Below, in pieces: positions 6,249 through 13,108 of a DNA stretch of 13,844 nt. The position numbers and the translations under genes are program-made. Every line of letters begins with the position of its first letter. The stretch's first letter is position 1. This DNA comes from Planctomycetota bacterium (GTDB lineage Bacteria > Planctomycetota > SZUA-567): assembly GCA_031278535.1 (NCBI GenBank), contig JAITKH010000237.1, positions 1 to 13,844 on the forward strand. The letters are read 5' to 3'. The notes beneath the pieces are model-generated. The model saw nothing but the letters and a program-made list of their open reading frames with translations. It was not told where the DNA came from and did not search any database.

Positions 6249-7012
6249 GCGCAGACGATGCGGGCCCGCCGGAGGGAATGGCTCCGGAAATTCTCGACGC
6301 CGCGCTGTCCCGGCCGCCCGGAGAGGCGGAGGAGGACGATCTGGGCTGCGGCGCCTATGCCCTGTGGGCGGCCATGACCAGGCTCGCCCACGAGGTGAAG
6401 TTGCAGGGACGGTCTTTTGCCGCCCTGCGCGAACGCCTGGAGAACGATGCCGCCAATCCGGACACGGCGGCGGGGGACATCATCGGGGAAAGAGTCGCCT
6501 CCGTCATCGAACAGGCGCTTGCCGCGTTTCGGGAAAGCGTTGGAGAGGCGGAACGCCGAATCGAGATTGCGCGCCGGCGGGAGACGCGGGCGGAGGACGA
6601 TTTGCTGTCGGCATTGACCGATATTCATGATCGCCTTGCCCGCAGTCTCGATGCTTCACGACAAAGCGTTTCCCGTTCCGACCCGAAAGCGGGCTGGTGG
6701 GTGAAATGGCTGTTGTGGCGCAGGGGCGGTTCCGGCGCCATCGATTCCCTCATTGAGGGCCAGGAACTTGCGCTCCGTCGCGTCAAGGACGAGCTGGCCC
6801 GCCGCGGCATGCGGGAAATCGCGGCGCTGGGCGAGCGCTTCGACCCCGAGATCATGCGCGCGGTGGCGGCGGATTCTTCCAAAGGAATCGAGGACGGGAC
6901 GGTAACCGCGGTGGTGCGGGGCGGGTGGCTTCGGGATGGAACGGTTTGGCGCCACGCCGAAGTGGCGGTTGCGCGTCGCAGGGAACAGGAGGCGTCATGT
7001 CTGAAGATCTGA
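6245..7012 (+). CDS. GrpE-like nucleotide exchange factor
   Basis: GrpE proteins release ADP from Hsp70 so it can rebind ATP. The 255-residue product has a long, charged, helical middle (about 40-200; for example VKLQGRSFAALRERLE and EAERRIEIARRRETRAEDDL), compatible with the GrpE coiled-coil stalk. It ends in a small domain matching the GrpE beta domain: FDPEIMRAVAADSS (199-212), DGTVTAVVRGGW (217-228) and a final VWRHAEVAVAR (234-244), corresponding to the family pattern FDP..H.AV, GTV..V...GY and R.A.V.V. It is longer than the typical exchange factor of about 200 residues, and WWVKWLLWRR (151-160) is an unusual Trp-rich segment. The ATG at 6245 has AAGAAGG upstream and overlaps the stop of the J gene; a TTG six bases earlier is less likely. 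Its end overlaps the Hsp70 start by 16 bases. Confidence 0.82.
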   Translation: MSADDAGPPEGMAPEILDAALSRPPGEAEEDDLGCGAYALWAAMTRLAHEVKLQGRSFAALRERLENDAANPDTAAGDIIGERVASVIEQALAAFRESVGEAERRIEIARRRETRAEDDLLSALTDIHDRLARSLDASRQSVSRSDPKAGWWVKWLLWRRGGSGAIDSLIEGQELALRRVKDELARRGMREIAALGERFDPEIMRAVAADSSKGIEDGTVTAVVRGGWLRDGTVWRHAEVAVARRREQEASCLKI

Positions 7013-8901
7013 TTGTTGGCATCGATTTGGGTACGACCAATTCCTCGGTCGCGGCGTATGTTGACGGAACGGTACGCGTACTCGGTCCCGGAGACAAACT
7101 CCTTCCCTCCTGCCTCGGCCTGTCCGACGACGGTGCGCTCCTGGTGGGCGGACCCGCCCGCAACCAGGCCTTGCTACATCCCGAACGGACGCTGAAAAGC
7201 GTCAAGCGGCGGATGGGCGAGGACGTTTCCCTGCCCCTTGGCGATCGGGTCCTGACGCCGCCGGAGGCATCCGCCCTCCTGCTCCGCAAACTCGCGGATT
7301 GGGCGGAAAAAGAACTCGGACAGCGCCCCGAACGCGCCGTCATCACCGTACCGGCCTATTTCACCGACGCGCAGCGGAACGCCACCCGCGAAGCCGGCGC
7401 CATCGCCGGCCTGGATGTGGTGCGTCTTCTCAACGAGCCGACCGCCGCCAGCCTCGCCTATGGCGAGGGGACGTCGGGCAAGGCCGACACGGCGCTTGTC
7501 TACGACTTGGGCGGAGGCACCTTCGACGTCTCCATCGTCCGCGTCGAGGGCGACGTCACCGAGGTTCTCGCCAGCCACGGCGACACCCGCCTCGGCGGCG
7601 ACGATTTTACCGATTTGTTGGCGGGGCGTCTGCGCGAGCGCTTCCTGCAGAAGCACGGCCCCCATTCCCTCGACGAACAGCCCGCCGCCGCCGCGCGGCT
7701 ATGGTGGACGGCGGAAGCGGCCAAGCGCCGCCTTTCCGAAGAACCGTATGTTCTGATCCGCGAGGAACACCTCGTGGCGGACAAAACATCGTCCCTGCAT
7801 CTGGAGACGGAAATCGGCCGCGAGGAATACAACAACCTCATCTTTCCCCTGCTCGAACGATCGCTTGAAAGCGTCACGCGCGCCAGGGAGGCGGCGGGCG
7901 CGGCGGGACGCGATCTGGATGCCATCCTGTTGGTTGGCGGCTCCACCCGAACACCGTTGGTTGCCGAATTGTTGCGGGAACGCTCCAGGATGGAGCCGCT
8001 CCGCGAACTGCATCCGGATTTATGCGTCGCGCTGGGCGCGGGGACGCTCGCCGCCCGGCTTTCCGGCAAGGGGGTTGAACGGATACTGGTGGACGTTTCG
8101 GCGCATTCGTTTGGCGTGTCGTACCTTGGTCCGCGCAACGGCATGCCCTACGAATACTGCTACAAACCCATCCTCGAACGCAATACGCCATTGCCATTGA
8201 CACGATCGGAAGTGTTCTACACCGCCGAAGCCTACCAGGAGGAGGTGCACGTCAAGGTATTCCAGGGCGAGAACCCGGATGCGCTCCTCAACATTCCCAT
8301 AGGCGACTTCCGGGTTTCCGGCCTGCGGCCAAGGCAGGACCCGAACCCGGTGGTGATGCGAATGAGCCTGGATCTCGACGGCGTGTTGCACGCGTCGGCA
8401 ACGGAGAAGGATACGGGACTGAGAAAGGAGATCGTTATCGACGGCGCGACCCGGACGCGGACGCCGGAGGAGATCGCCGCCGCACGGACCGCCATGGCGG
8501 ATCTTCACGCCACCGGCCTCGGGTTTAACGACTATGACGACGGGCAGGATGGAGAGGAATACGCGGAGTCGCGGGAAATCGTTGACGAGCGGGAAACGCC
8601 GGACAGCGGAAGCGACGAAGACGCGGAACCGCCCCCGGCGCCGGACGCCGGAATTCCCGACGCGAATCCGCCGTCCGCACCCGCGCCGGAACAGGCGACG
8701 GGAGGCGCAAATTCGGAACTCATGGCGCAGGCGGCGGCGTTGCGCGGCCGGGCGCTGACGCTGTTCGAAAAGCTGCATGCCGATGACAGGAAGGATATTT
8801 CGCGGTTGTCGGCGAATATCGACAAGGCGACTGACGACGGTGAATTGCGGGAAGCGGTGGAAGAATTGCGGGAACTGCTGTATTTTGTGGAGGGTCGCTG
8901 A
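6997..8901 (+). CDS. Hsp70 family chaperone (divergent DnaK-like)
   Basis: This is an ATP-driven chaperone of 634 residues. The nucleotide-binding domain is intact: phosphate 1 loop IVGIDLGTTNSS (6-17), VITVPAYFTDAQRNATREAG (115-134), NEPTAASLAYG (146-156), phosphate 2 VYDLGGGTFDVSI (168-180), RLGGDDF (198-204) and adenosine motif LLVGGSTRTPLV (311-322). The linker region reads RILVDVSAHSFGV (362-374), where typical DnaK has DV.PLSLG. The beta substrate domain follows to about 480. Instead of a full alpha lid there is an acidic, Pro- and Glu-rich linker (about 510-572), then a short helical end (573-634, finishing in ELLYFVEGR). No EEVD tail is present. The ATG at 6997 is set by AGGAGG at 6987-6992; the frame is open further upstream but inside the GrpE gene. 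Because of the divergent tail and dedicated partners I judge it a specialised paralogue rather than the housekeeping dnaK. Confidence 0.93.
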   Translation: MSEDLIVGIDLGTTNSSVAAYVDGTVRVLGPGDKLLPSCLGLSDDGALLVGGPARNQALLHPERTLKSVKRRMGEDVSLPLGDRVLTPPEASALLLRKLADWAEKELGQRPERAVITVPAYFTDAQRNATREAGAIAGLDVVRLLNEPTAASLAYGEGTSGKADTALVYDLGGGTFDVSIVRVEGDVTEVLASHGDTRLGGDDFTDLLAGRLRERFLQKHGPHSLDEQPAAAARLWWTAEAAKRRLSEEPYVLIREEHLVADKTSSLHLETEIGREEYNNLIFPLLERSLESVTRAREAAGAAGRDLDAILLVGGSTRTPLVAELLRERSRMEPLRELHPDLCVALGAGTLAARLSGKGVERILVDVSAHSFGVSYLGPRNGMPYEYCYKPILERNTPLPLTRSEVFYTAEAYQEEVHVKVFQGENPDALLNIPIGDFRVSGLRPRQDPNPVVMRMSLDLDGVLHASATEKDTGLRKEIVIDGATRTRTPEEIAAARTAMADLHATGLGFNDYDDGQDGEEYAESREIVDERETPDSGSDEDAEPPPAPDAGIPDANPPSAPAPEQATGGANSELMAQAAALRGRALTLFEKLHADDRKDISRLSANIDKATDDGELREAVEELRELLYFVEGR

Positions 8902-9095
8902 TGCCTCCCGACGGATGCCCGGAATCCGAAAAAGCGGCGCGGCGCATTCCCGACGAACCCGCCGGTCGTTGCCCGGTGTGCCGGACGGCGTTTCGTCGCC
9001 AGCGGATTTGCCCCCGGTGCGGCGCCGATCTCTACCGCCTCATGTGGTTGGCCATCCGCTCCTGGCAACGCCGGACAATGAACTCGTCCCGATAA
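8901..9095 (+). CDS. Small zinc-ribbon protein, last gene of the Hsp70 operon
   Basis: This 64-residue protein contains RCPVCRTAFRRQRICPRCGADL, a classic CxxC...CxxC zinc ribbon (four Cys, 24-40), then a short helix LYRLMWLAIRSWQRR. The ATG at 8901 overlaps the Hsp70 stop as TGATG, with GGAGGG just upstream, so it is probably translated by coupling to that gene. Small CPxC...CPRCGADL modules occur at the start of helical-repeat proteins and beside Hsp70 homologues (from memory), which suggests an adaptor role. The function is unknown. Confidence 0.78.
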   Translation: MPPDGCPESEKAARRIPDEPAGRCPVCRTAFRRQRICPRCGADLYRLMWLAIRSWQRRTMNSSR

Positions 9096-9111
9096 CGGCC
9101 TGAAAAGGCCG
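9096..9111 (+). terminator. Small hairpin just after the chaperone operon
   Basis: CGGCC (9096-9100) and GGCCG (9107-9111) form a 5-bp stem with loop TGAAAA, starting one base after the stop codon of the zinc-ribbon gene. No T-tract follows, so it may end or stabilise the transcript only with help from the larger hairpin at 9150-9165. It also overlaps the start of repeat copy B. Confidence 0.3.
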
Positions 9112-9165
9112 GCCGACCGAGCGCCGAAGTCCGTTTGTCCCGGAATCGACCTCCGATGCCGGAGG
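9099..9165. repeat. Dispersed intergenic repeat, copy B, with hairpin
   Basis: This is the second copy of the element at 2219-2300, in the same orientation (offset 6880 bp) and again just outside a coding region. CCTGAAAAGGC, GCCGA, CCGTTTG and CCGGAATCGACC match. The downstream part has diverged but again forms a hairpin: CCTCCG (9150-9155), loop ATGC, CGGAGG (9160-9165). The retained hairpin despite different sequence suggests that the structure matters or is inherent to the element. Confidence 0.65.
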
Positions 9166-9184
9166 AGAATTCGTTTCTGCGAAA

Positions 9185-9218
9185 CCCCTCCCGTTTACTC
9201 CTCCAATACCCCCTCCCC
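9185..9218 (-). other. G-rich tract on the minus strand
   Basis: On the minus strand this reads as four runs of three or more G: GGGG, GGGGG, GGG and GGGG, with a 16-nt third-region loop that contains GGAGGAG. This could form a G-quadruplex in DNA, or in the 3' untranslated RNA of the Fe-S protein gene. It lies between two converging transcription units, where no U-tract terminator is visible. Confidence 0.3.
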
Positions 9219-9308
9219 TTCACGCCTCAACCGGCCCTTCTATGGACGTGAACGGTTGCCCGGCCGATTCCCGTTTTTGTTGCCCCTGTTGTCGTTTGCA
9301 TTAAAAAG

Positions 9309-10148
9309 TCAACGCGAACGGGGATTGACACTCTCGCAGGGTACGCCGACATAACATTTTCCGCAACCATACCGGGGATGGAATTTCCCGAGGCCGATAT
9401 TTAGCATGGCGGAGCAAATCTGTTTATCCTTTCTTCTTTTTTCCGGCGATATGGCCAGAACCGGGCAACGTCGGGCACAGGCGTTGCAGTACAGGCAATA
9501 GGCGTCGAAAGAGCTGTATGGTCGGGGTGTCGGAGGCAAACGGAGACAGGTGACGACGCTTCCGACACGGCCGGCCGTACCTTTCCGGGTGATGAGAGCG
9601 GCCGAAAGGCCAAAACTTCCCAAACCGGCCACATGGGCGACGTGTCTTTCCGACCAGTTGCTGGTATAGCTTTTTTCTCTTCCGGGCATCATGGCGACAC
9701 CGCTCCACGAGGAGAATTCGGGAGCGAGCGCAGGGACAACAGTCTGGAAGCCGGCGTTGGAAAGGCGTTTCATCACATGGCGGGAAAGAGCATTGATGAA
9801 TCGCTGTCCTTCGATTCTCGCATGCAGCCATTCCGGGGACGGCCATTCCGGATCCAAACGGTTGCTTTCCACAACCCTTTTTGTAAAGGGAAGAAAATAG
9901 GAAATGACGCTGGACGCGCCGGGTAGCCATTCCCGGGGCAGGCGGAAATGCGACCCCACCGCTTCAGGCTTGCGCATTTCAAGAAAAAGGGGATCGTCTA
10001 TTGCCGCCACCCCGATCAGCGGGGAGGAATCGAACAAGCGCAGGCCGATGAAGTCGGAAGCTATCGCCTCCTTTTCTTCCACCCGGTTTAAGGGCGAAGT
10101 TTCAATGAATTCGGAGATCATGGTGACGACGGCATCAATTGAATCCAT
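9309..10148 (-). CDS. QueG-like double [4Fe-4S] reductase family protein
   Basis: The protein has 279 residues. C-terminally CLYCNACARRCP supplies Cys 218, 221, 224 and 228, and Cys 245, 262, 265 and 271 (CGKCYVGVPC) a second set, the arrangement of a double [4Fe-4S] ferredoxin-like domain. The middle, SERHVAHVAGLGSFGLSAAL (166-185) with ITRKGTAGRVGSVVT after it, closely follows the epoxyqueuosine reductase (QueG) core that binds cobalamin. True QueG is longer and has C-terminal HEAT repeats, absent here, so a role in queuosine synthesis is doubtful; it may be a related cobalamin-dependent or Fe-S redox enzyme. I chose the ATG at 10146-10148 because AAGGAG lies nine bases upstream; the frame is open to 10223, but the extra 25 codons lie over the repeat and hairpin region. 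It probably shares a transcript with the flavin reductase upstream. Confidence 0.85.
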   Translation of the reverse strand: MDSIDAVVTMISEFIETSPLNRVEEKEAIASDFIGLRLFDSSPLIGVAAIDDPLFLEMRKPEAVGSHFRLPREWLPGASSVISYFLPFTKRVVESNRLDPEWPSPEWLHARIEGQRFINALSRHVMKRLSNAGFQTVVPALAPEFSSWSGVAMMPGREKSYTSNWSERHVAHVAGLGSFGLSAALITRKGTAGRVGSVVTCLRLPPTPRPYSSFDAYCLYCNACARRCPVLAISPEKRRKDKQICSAMLNIGLGKFHPRYGCGKCYVGVPCESVNPRSR

Positions 10149-10168
10149 CGGATTATACTCCTTGCCAA

Positions 10169-10249
10169 TTGAAATTGTGAATTTCCACGCGGAAATTTCG
10201 CTATTGCGGGTGGCGTAAGGCATATACCGCCGGCAGCTTGAAATTGTGA
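10169..10249 (-). promoter_or_regulatory. Paired 12-bp direct repeats and a hairpin upstream of the Fe-S protein gene
   Basis: TTGAAATTGTGA occurs exactly at 10169-10180 and 10238-10249 (TCACAATTTCAA on the minus strand), start to start 69 bases. Between them AATTTCC (10180-10186) and GGAAATT (10191-10197) form a perfect 7-bp stem with loop ACGC. The nearer copy ends about 20 bases before the start codon and abuts the Shine-Dalgarno region. The core TTCACAATT also appears on the plus strand at 11025-11033, upstream of ftsH. This could be an operator pair or an internal promoter control; that is inference. Confidence 0.35.
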
Positions 10250-10268
10250 TTTTCGACCGGAGGGATTT

Positions 10269-10892
10269 TCACGATTTTTGATCGGTACGGGTATAAACAT
10301 GTTTCCTTCCCACTTTTCCGACCGACCAGCCGAATCGCCCAAGTCTTTTTCCAAAGGTAAAATAAAACCCGTGGGCATAACAGATCAGATCAGCTTTTTC
10401 GATTTGAAAGCGGCCGTTTCGATCCATCAAACCGAAGTCCACCATCGTTTCTTCGATCATGGCCAGGAACAAGTCGTGAGATCCAAGGCGAACTCTTTGC
10501 GTCACCCGGCAGGAAAGGTTTACTGGACACTCCGCAACGCCGGGACACGACACCCGGGCGACGGGAAAAGGCGAAAGTCCGGAAGCGGCGAATTTATCCA
10601 GATTCCGGCCGGAAGCCACACCGCAAAAATCCACCGCCCGGGCCAGTCGGCGGGAGGGAAGATTCAGGACAAATTCGCCTGTTTCCTTGATGATTGCGTG
10701 GGAATGACGTTCCGGTCGCAGGGAAATCGAAAGCATGGGAGGATTGGAATTGATATTGCCGCACCAGGCGACGGTGAGCAAGTTCGGTTTCCCGCCCGGC
10801 GTCTGGCAACTGACCAGGGCGGCCGGGGTGGGGAAAACGTGGTTGCCTGGATTCCAGGCAATCTTGCCGGCTGCTCCCGGAGAAACGGTCAT
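10269..10892 (-). CDS. Flavin reductase family protein (FMN-binding)
   Basis: The product has 207 residues, the usual length for the flavin reductase-like FMN-binding split-barrel family. It shows the family pattern: FPTPAALVSCQTPGGKPNLLTVAWCGNI near the N-terminus, then SNPPMLSISLRPERHSHAII and ETGEFVLNLPS, and later CRVTQRVRLGSHDLFLAMIEE. Members bind FMN and pass electrons from NAD(P)H or a redox protein to flavin or a partner enzyme in the cytoplasm; in anaerobes many are electron carriers of unknown partner. The ATG at 10890-10892 is the first possible start, as a TGA stands in frame two codons upstream (10896-10898). The Shine-Dalgarno is weak (GGAATGG). The Fe-S protein gene follows 120 bp downstream on the same strand, suggesting a redox pair. 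Confidence 0.88.
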   Translation of the reverse strand: MTVSPGAAGKIAWNPGNHVFPTPAALVSCQTPGGKPNLLTVAWCGNINSNPPMLSISLRPERHSHAIIKETGEFVLNLPSRRLARAVDFCGVASGRNLDKFAASGLSPFPVARVSCPGVAECPVNLSCRVTQRVRLGSHDLFLAMIEETMVDFGLMDRNGRFQIEKADLICYAHGFYFTFGKRLGRFGWSVGKVGRKHVYTRTDQKS

Positions 10893-11002
10893 GAGTCACC
10901 ATTCCAGTTCCATCGTCGTTTTCCTGTAGTCATGGAGAGGATGTCCATACCATCATCACCCGATCATGCCACTTCACGCGTAACCGTTCATGCCATCCAT
11001 CC

Positions 11003-11019
11003 TTGTGAAAATTTTACAA
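11003..11019. promoter_or_regulatory. Operator-like palindrome between flavin reductase and ftsH
   Basis: TTGTGAAAATTTTACAA is a 17-bp near-perfect palindrome with one mismatched pair around a central A. It resembles redox-regulator sites of the TTGTGA...TCACAA type (Rex-like), but the right half is ACAA rather than TCACAA and it is one base short. On the minus strand it contains TAAAAT, a possible -10 for the flavin reductase genes, and it ends five bases before the possible -35 for ftsH. Confidence 0.4.
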
Positions 11020-11024
11020 AGGCA

Positions 11025-11054
11025 TTCACAATTGCAGGCGCCGCACAGTATACC
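11025..11054 (+). promoter_or_regulatory. Candidate ftsH promoter 1
   Basis: TTCACA (11025-11030, five of six to the consensus) is followed after 18 bases by TATACC (11049-11054, four of six). It would give a leader of about 170 bases. Confidence 0.3.
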
Positions 11055-11144
11055 ATGAATGTCCCGCTGCACAAACCGGAAAGGAACGCGAATCGGCAAG
11101 CCGCGAAATTGGCAGGTTCCGTGCGCCCCGACGGAACTTTCTCT

Positions 11145-11172
11145 TTGCATAGTTTTCGTCAATGCCGATAAT
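11145..11172 (+). promoter_or_regulatory. Candidate ftsH promoter 2
   Basis: TTGCAT (11145-11150) and GATAAT (11167-11172, five of six to TATAAT) are separated by 16 bases. A start near 11179 would give a leader of about 55 bases. Confidence 0.3.
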
Positions 11173-11233
11173 TTCGGGACGGAAAGAGGGCGGCGCCTAC
11201 GTGTCTTGCGTTCCGGTTCTTCAGGAAGACAGC

Positions 11234-13108
11234 ATGAACAATAATGCCTCCAGGTTTCCTGGCATTTACTCCATATTCCTGGTGCTGATGGCGGTGATGT
11301 TTTTGAATTCCATGCTGGTGCCCGCCCTGTCCAAACAACAGGTGACCGAGGTTGATTACGGCACATTCCTGACGCAATTGCAGGACGGAGAAATCACGGA
11401 CGTAACGCTTGAAAACGGGAAAATCAATTATGCCGCCAAGGATACCAAGGGGAAGACGGCGCTGCATGTCACCGGCGCCTGGGATGACGCGGAGCTGGTG
11501 GATCGCCTCCATGCCAAAAACGTCAAATTCACTCGGGTGATCCCCCATGAAAACTCTCCCATCATCAATTTCCTCCTGAACTGGATACTTCCCCTGGCCA
11601 TTTTCATGTTGCTGGGACAGTTCTTTGCCCGGCAGCTGCAAAAAAACTTCGGCGGGAAAAACGCCCTGACTCTCGGCAAATCGAACGCGAAGATCTATGC
11701 CGAAAGCGAGACCGGAAAAACCTTCTCCGATGTGGCCGGACAGGATGAGGCCAAGGAGGCGCTTCGGGAAATCGTCGATTTTCTCCATTCTCCCCAGAAA
11801 TATGCCGCCATCGGCGCCGCCTTGCCCAAGGGCGCCCTGCTGATGGGCCCCCCCGGCACCGGCAAGACCCTGCTGGCCAAGGCTGTGGCCGGCGAAGCGC
11901 ATGTTCCCTTTTTCTCGATTTCCGGGTCGGAGTTTGTCGAAATGTTCGTGGGCATGGGCGCCGCCAAGGTTCGGGACCTTTTCAAGCAGGCCGATGCCAA
12001 GGCGCCCTGCATCATCTTCATCGATGAAATCGACACCATCGGCAAACGGCGGGACGTGCCCGGCGCAATCGGCGGCAATGACGAGCGCGAACAGACGTTG
12101 AACCAGCTCCTGAGTGAAATGGACGGATTTGACGGGCGCGGGGGAGTGGTCATCCTCGGAGCCACCAACCGCCCCGATTCCTTGGATCCCGCCCTTCTCA
12201 GGCCGGGGCGTTTCGATCGCCGCATTCCAGTGGAACTACCGGATTTGGCGGGCAGAGAGGCGATCCTCCGCGTCCATGCCGGAAAGGTGCGCATGGACGG
12301 AGGCGCCGACTTCGGCCTGGTCGCCCGGGCCACCGCCGGCGCCTCCGGGGCGGAACTGGAAAACATCATCAACGAAGCGGCCCTTCGGGCGATCCGCGAG
12401 GGACGAGACGCTGTGAAACAATGCGATCTCGAGGAAAGCGTTGAAGTGGTGATTGCGGGTTATCAGCGCAAGAGCGCGGTGATTTCCCCGGAAGAGAAGC
12501 GGATGATTTCCTATCACGAAATCGGCCATGCCCTGGTGGCCGCAAAACTTTCCGATTCGACGCCGGTGCACAAGATTACCATTATTCCCAGGACATCTGG
12601 AGCGCTTGGGTACACCATGCAAGTGGACGAGGGGGAGCGTTTCCTGATGACCCGGGAGCAGATCCTGACCCGAATCGCGACCTTCGCCGGCGGCAGGGCC
12701 GCCGAGGAGGCGGTGTTCAACACCATGACCTCCGGTGCCTCCAACGACATCGAACAAATGACGAAATTGGCCAGGGCCATGGTCGCACGGTTCGGCATGT
12801 CCGGGGAAATCGGCATGGTGACTTTGGAAACTGTCGAAAATCGTTATCTTGGAGGCGACGCCTCTCTGGCGGCATCGTCCGCGACAGGCGCGAAACTCGA
12901 CGCCCAGGTGGCGGAAATCACCAGGGGATGCCATCAGCGCGCGTTGGGAATTATCAGGGGAAACATGGAAACGCTCCATAAACTTGCCGGATATCTCCTG
13001 GAGAAGGAGACCGTCAGCGGCGAAGAGTTCATGGCGATGCTGAATGGAGGCGAAGGGAAACCCGCCGCTGTGCCCGCGACTTCGGCGCAAGGGCTTGGCG
13101 CAAAATAA
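11234..13108 (+). CDS. ftsH: ATP-dependent zinc metalloprotease FtsH
   Basis: FtsH is a membrane-anchored hexameric AAA+ protease that degrades misfolded membrane proteins and some short-lived regulators. The 624-residue product has a first membrane segment at about 11-32 (IYSIFLVLMAVMFLNSMLVP), a periplasmic part, and a second at about 110-131 (IINFLLNWILPLAIFMLLGQ). The AAA domain has Walker A GPPGTGKT (205-212), pore loop FVG (238-240), Walker B IIFIDE (260-265), and the second region of homology with R323 and R326 in LLRPGRFDRR. The protease domain has HEIGH (428-432), where the family usually reads HEAGH, and the third zinc ligand D505 in SNDIEQMTKLAR. The tail is short and unstructured. 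The ATG at 11234 is chosen because AGGAAG lies five bases upstream; an ATG at 11162 in the same frame lacks a site. It is transcribed alone, divergent from the redox genes. Confidence 0.97.
   Translation: MNNNASRFPGIYSIFLVLMAVMFLNSMLVPALSKQQVTEVDYGTFLTQLQDGEITDVTLENGKINYAAKDTKGKTALHVTGAWDDAELVDRLHAKNVKFTRVIPHENSPIINFLLNWILPLAIFMLLGQFFARQLQKNFGGKNALTLGKSNAKIYAESETGKTFSDVAGQDEAKEALREIVDFLHSPQKYAAIGAALPKGALLMGPPGTGKTLLAKAVAGEAHVPFFSISGSEFVEMFVGMGAAKVRDLFKQADAKAPCIIFIDEIDTIGKRRDVPGAIGGNDEREQTLNQLLSEMDGFDGRGGVVILGATNRPDSLDPALLRPGRFDRRIPVELPDLAGREAILRVHAGKVRMDGGADFGLVARATAGASGAELENIINEAALRAIREGRDAVKQCDLEESVEVVIAGYQRKSAVISPEEKRMISYHEIGHALVAAKLSDSTPVHKITIIPRTSGALGYTMQVDEGERFLMTREQILTRIATFAGGRAAEEAVFNTMTSGASNDIEQMTKLARAMVARFGMSGEIGMVTLETVENRYLGGDASLAASSATGAKLDAQVAEITRGCHQRALGIIRGNMETLHKLAGYLLEKETVSGEEFMAMLNGGEGKPAAVPATSAQGLGAK

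Larger units (their letters stand above)
10893..11233. other. Divergent intergenic control region (341 bp)
   Basis: No gene is seen here. The region separates the minus-strand flavin reductase from plus-strand ftsH and holds the palindrome at 11003-11019 and the two promoter candidates. The open frame that runs in from 11162 is the upstream extension of ftsH and is not needed, as the Shine-Dalgarno points to 11234. Confidence 0.6.

Noticed and set aside
9309..10148. Calling the Fe-S protein a true epoxyqueuosine reductase (queG)
   Set aside because: It lacks the C-terminal HEAT repeat part and is shorter than QueG; the neighbour is a flavin reductase, not que genes.
10278..11171. Open frame of 297 codons on the plus strand opposite the flavin reductase
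   Set aside because: The minus-strand product is a clear FMN reductase; this frame has no domain pattern and no site.
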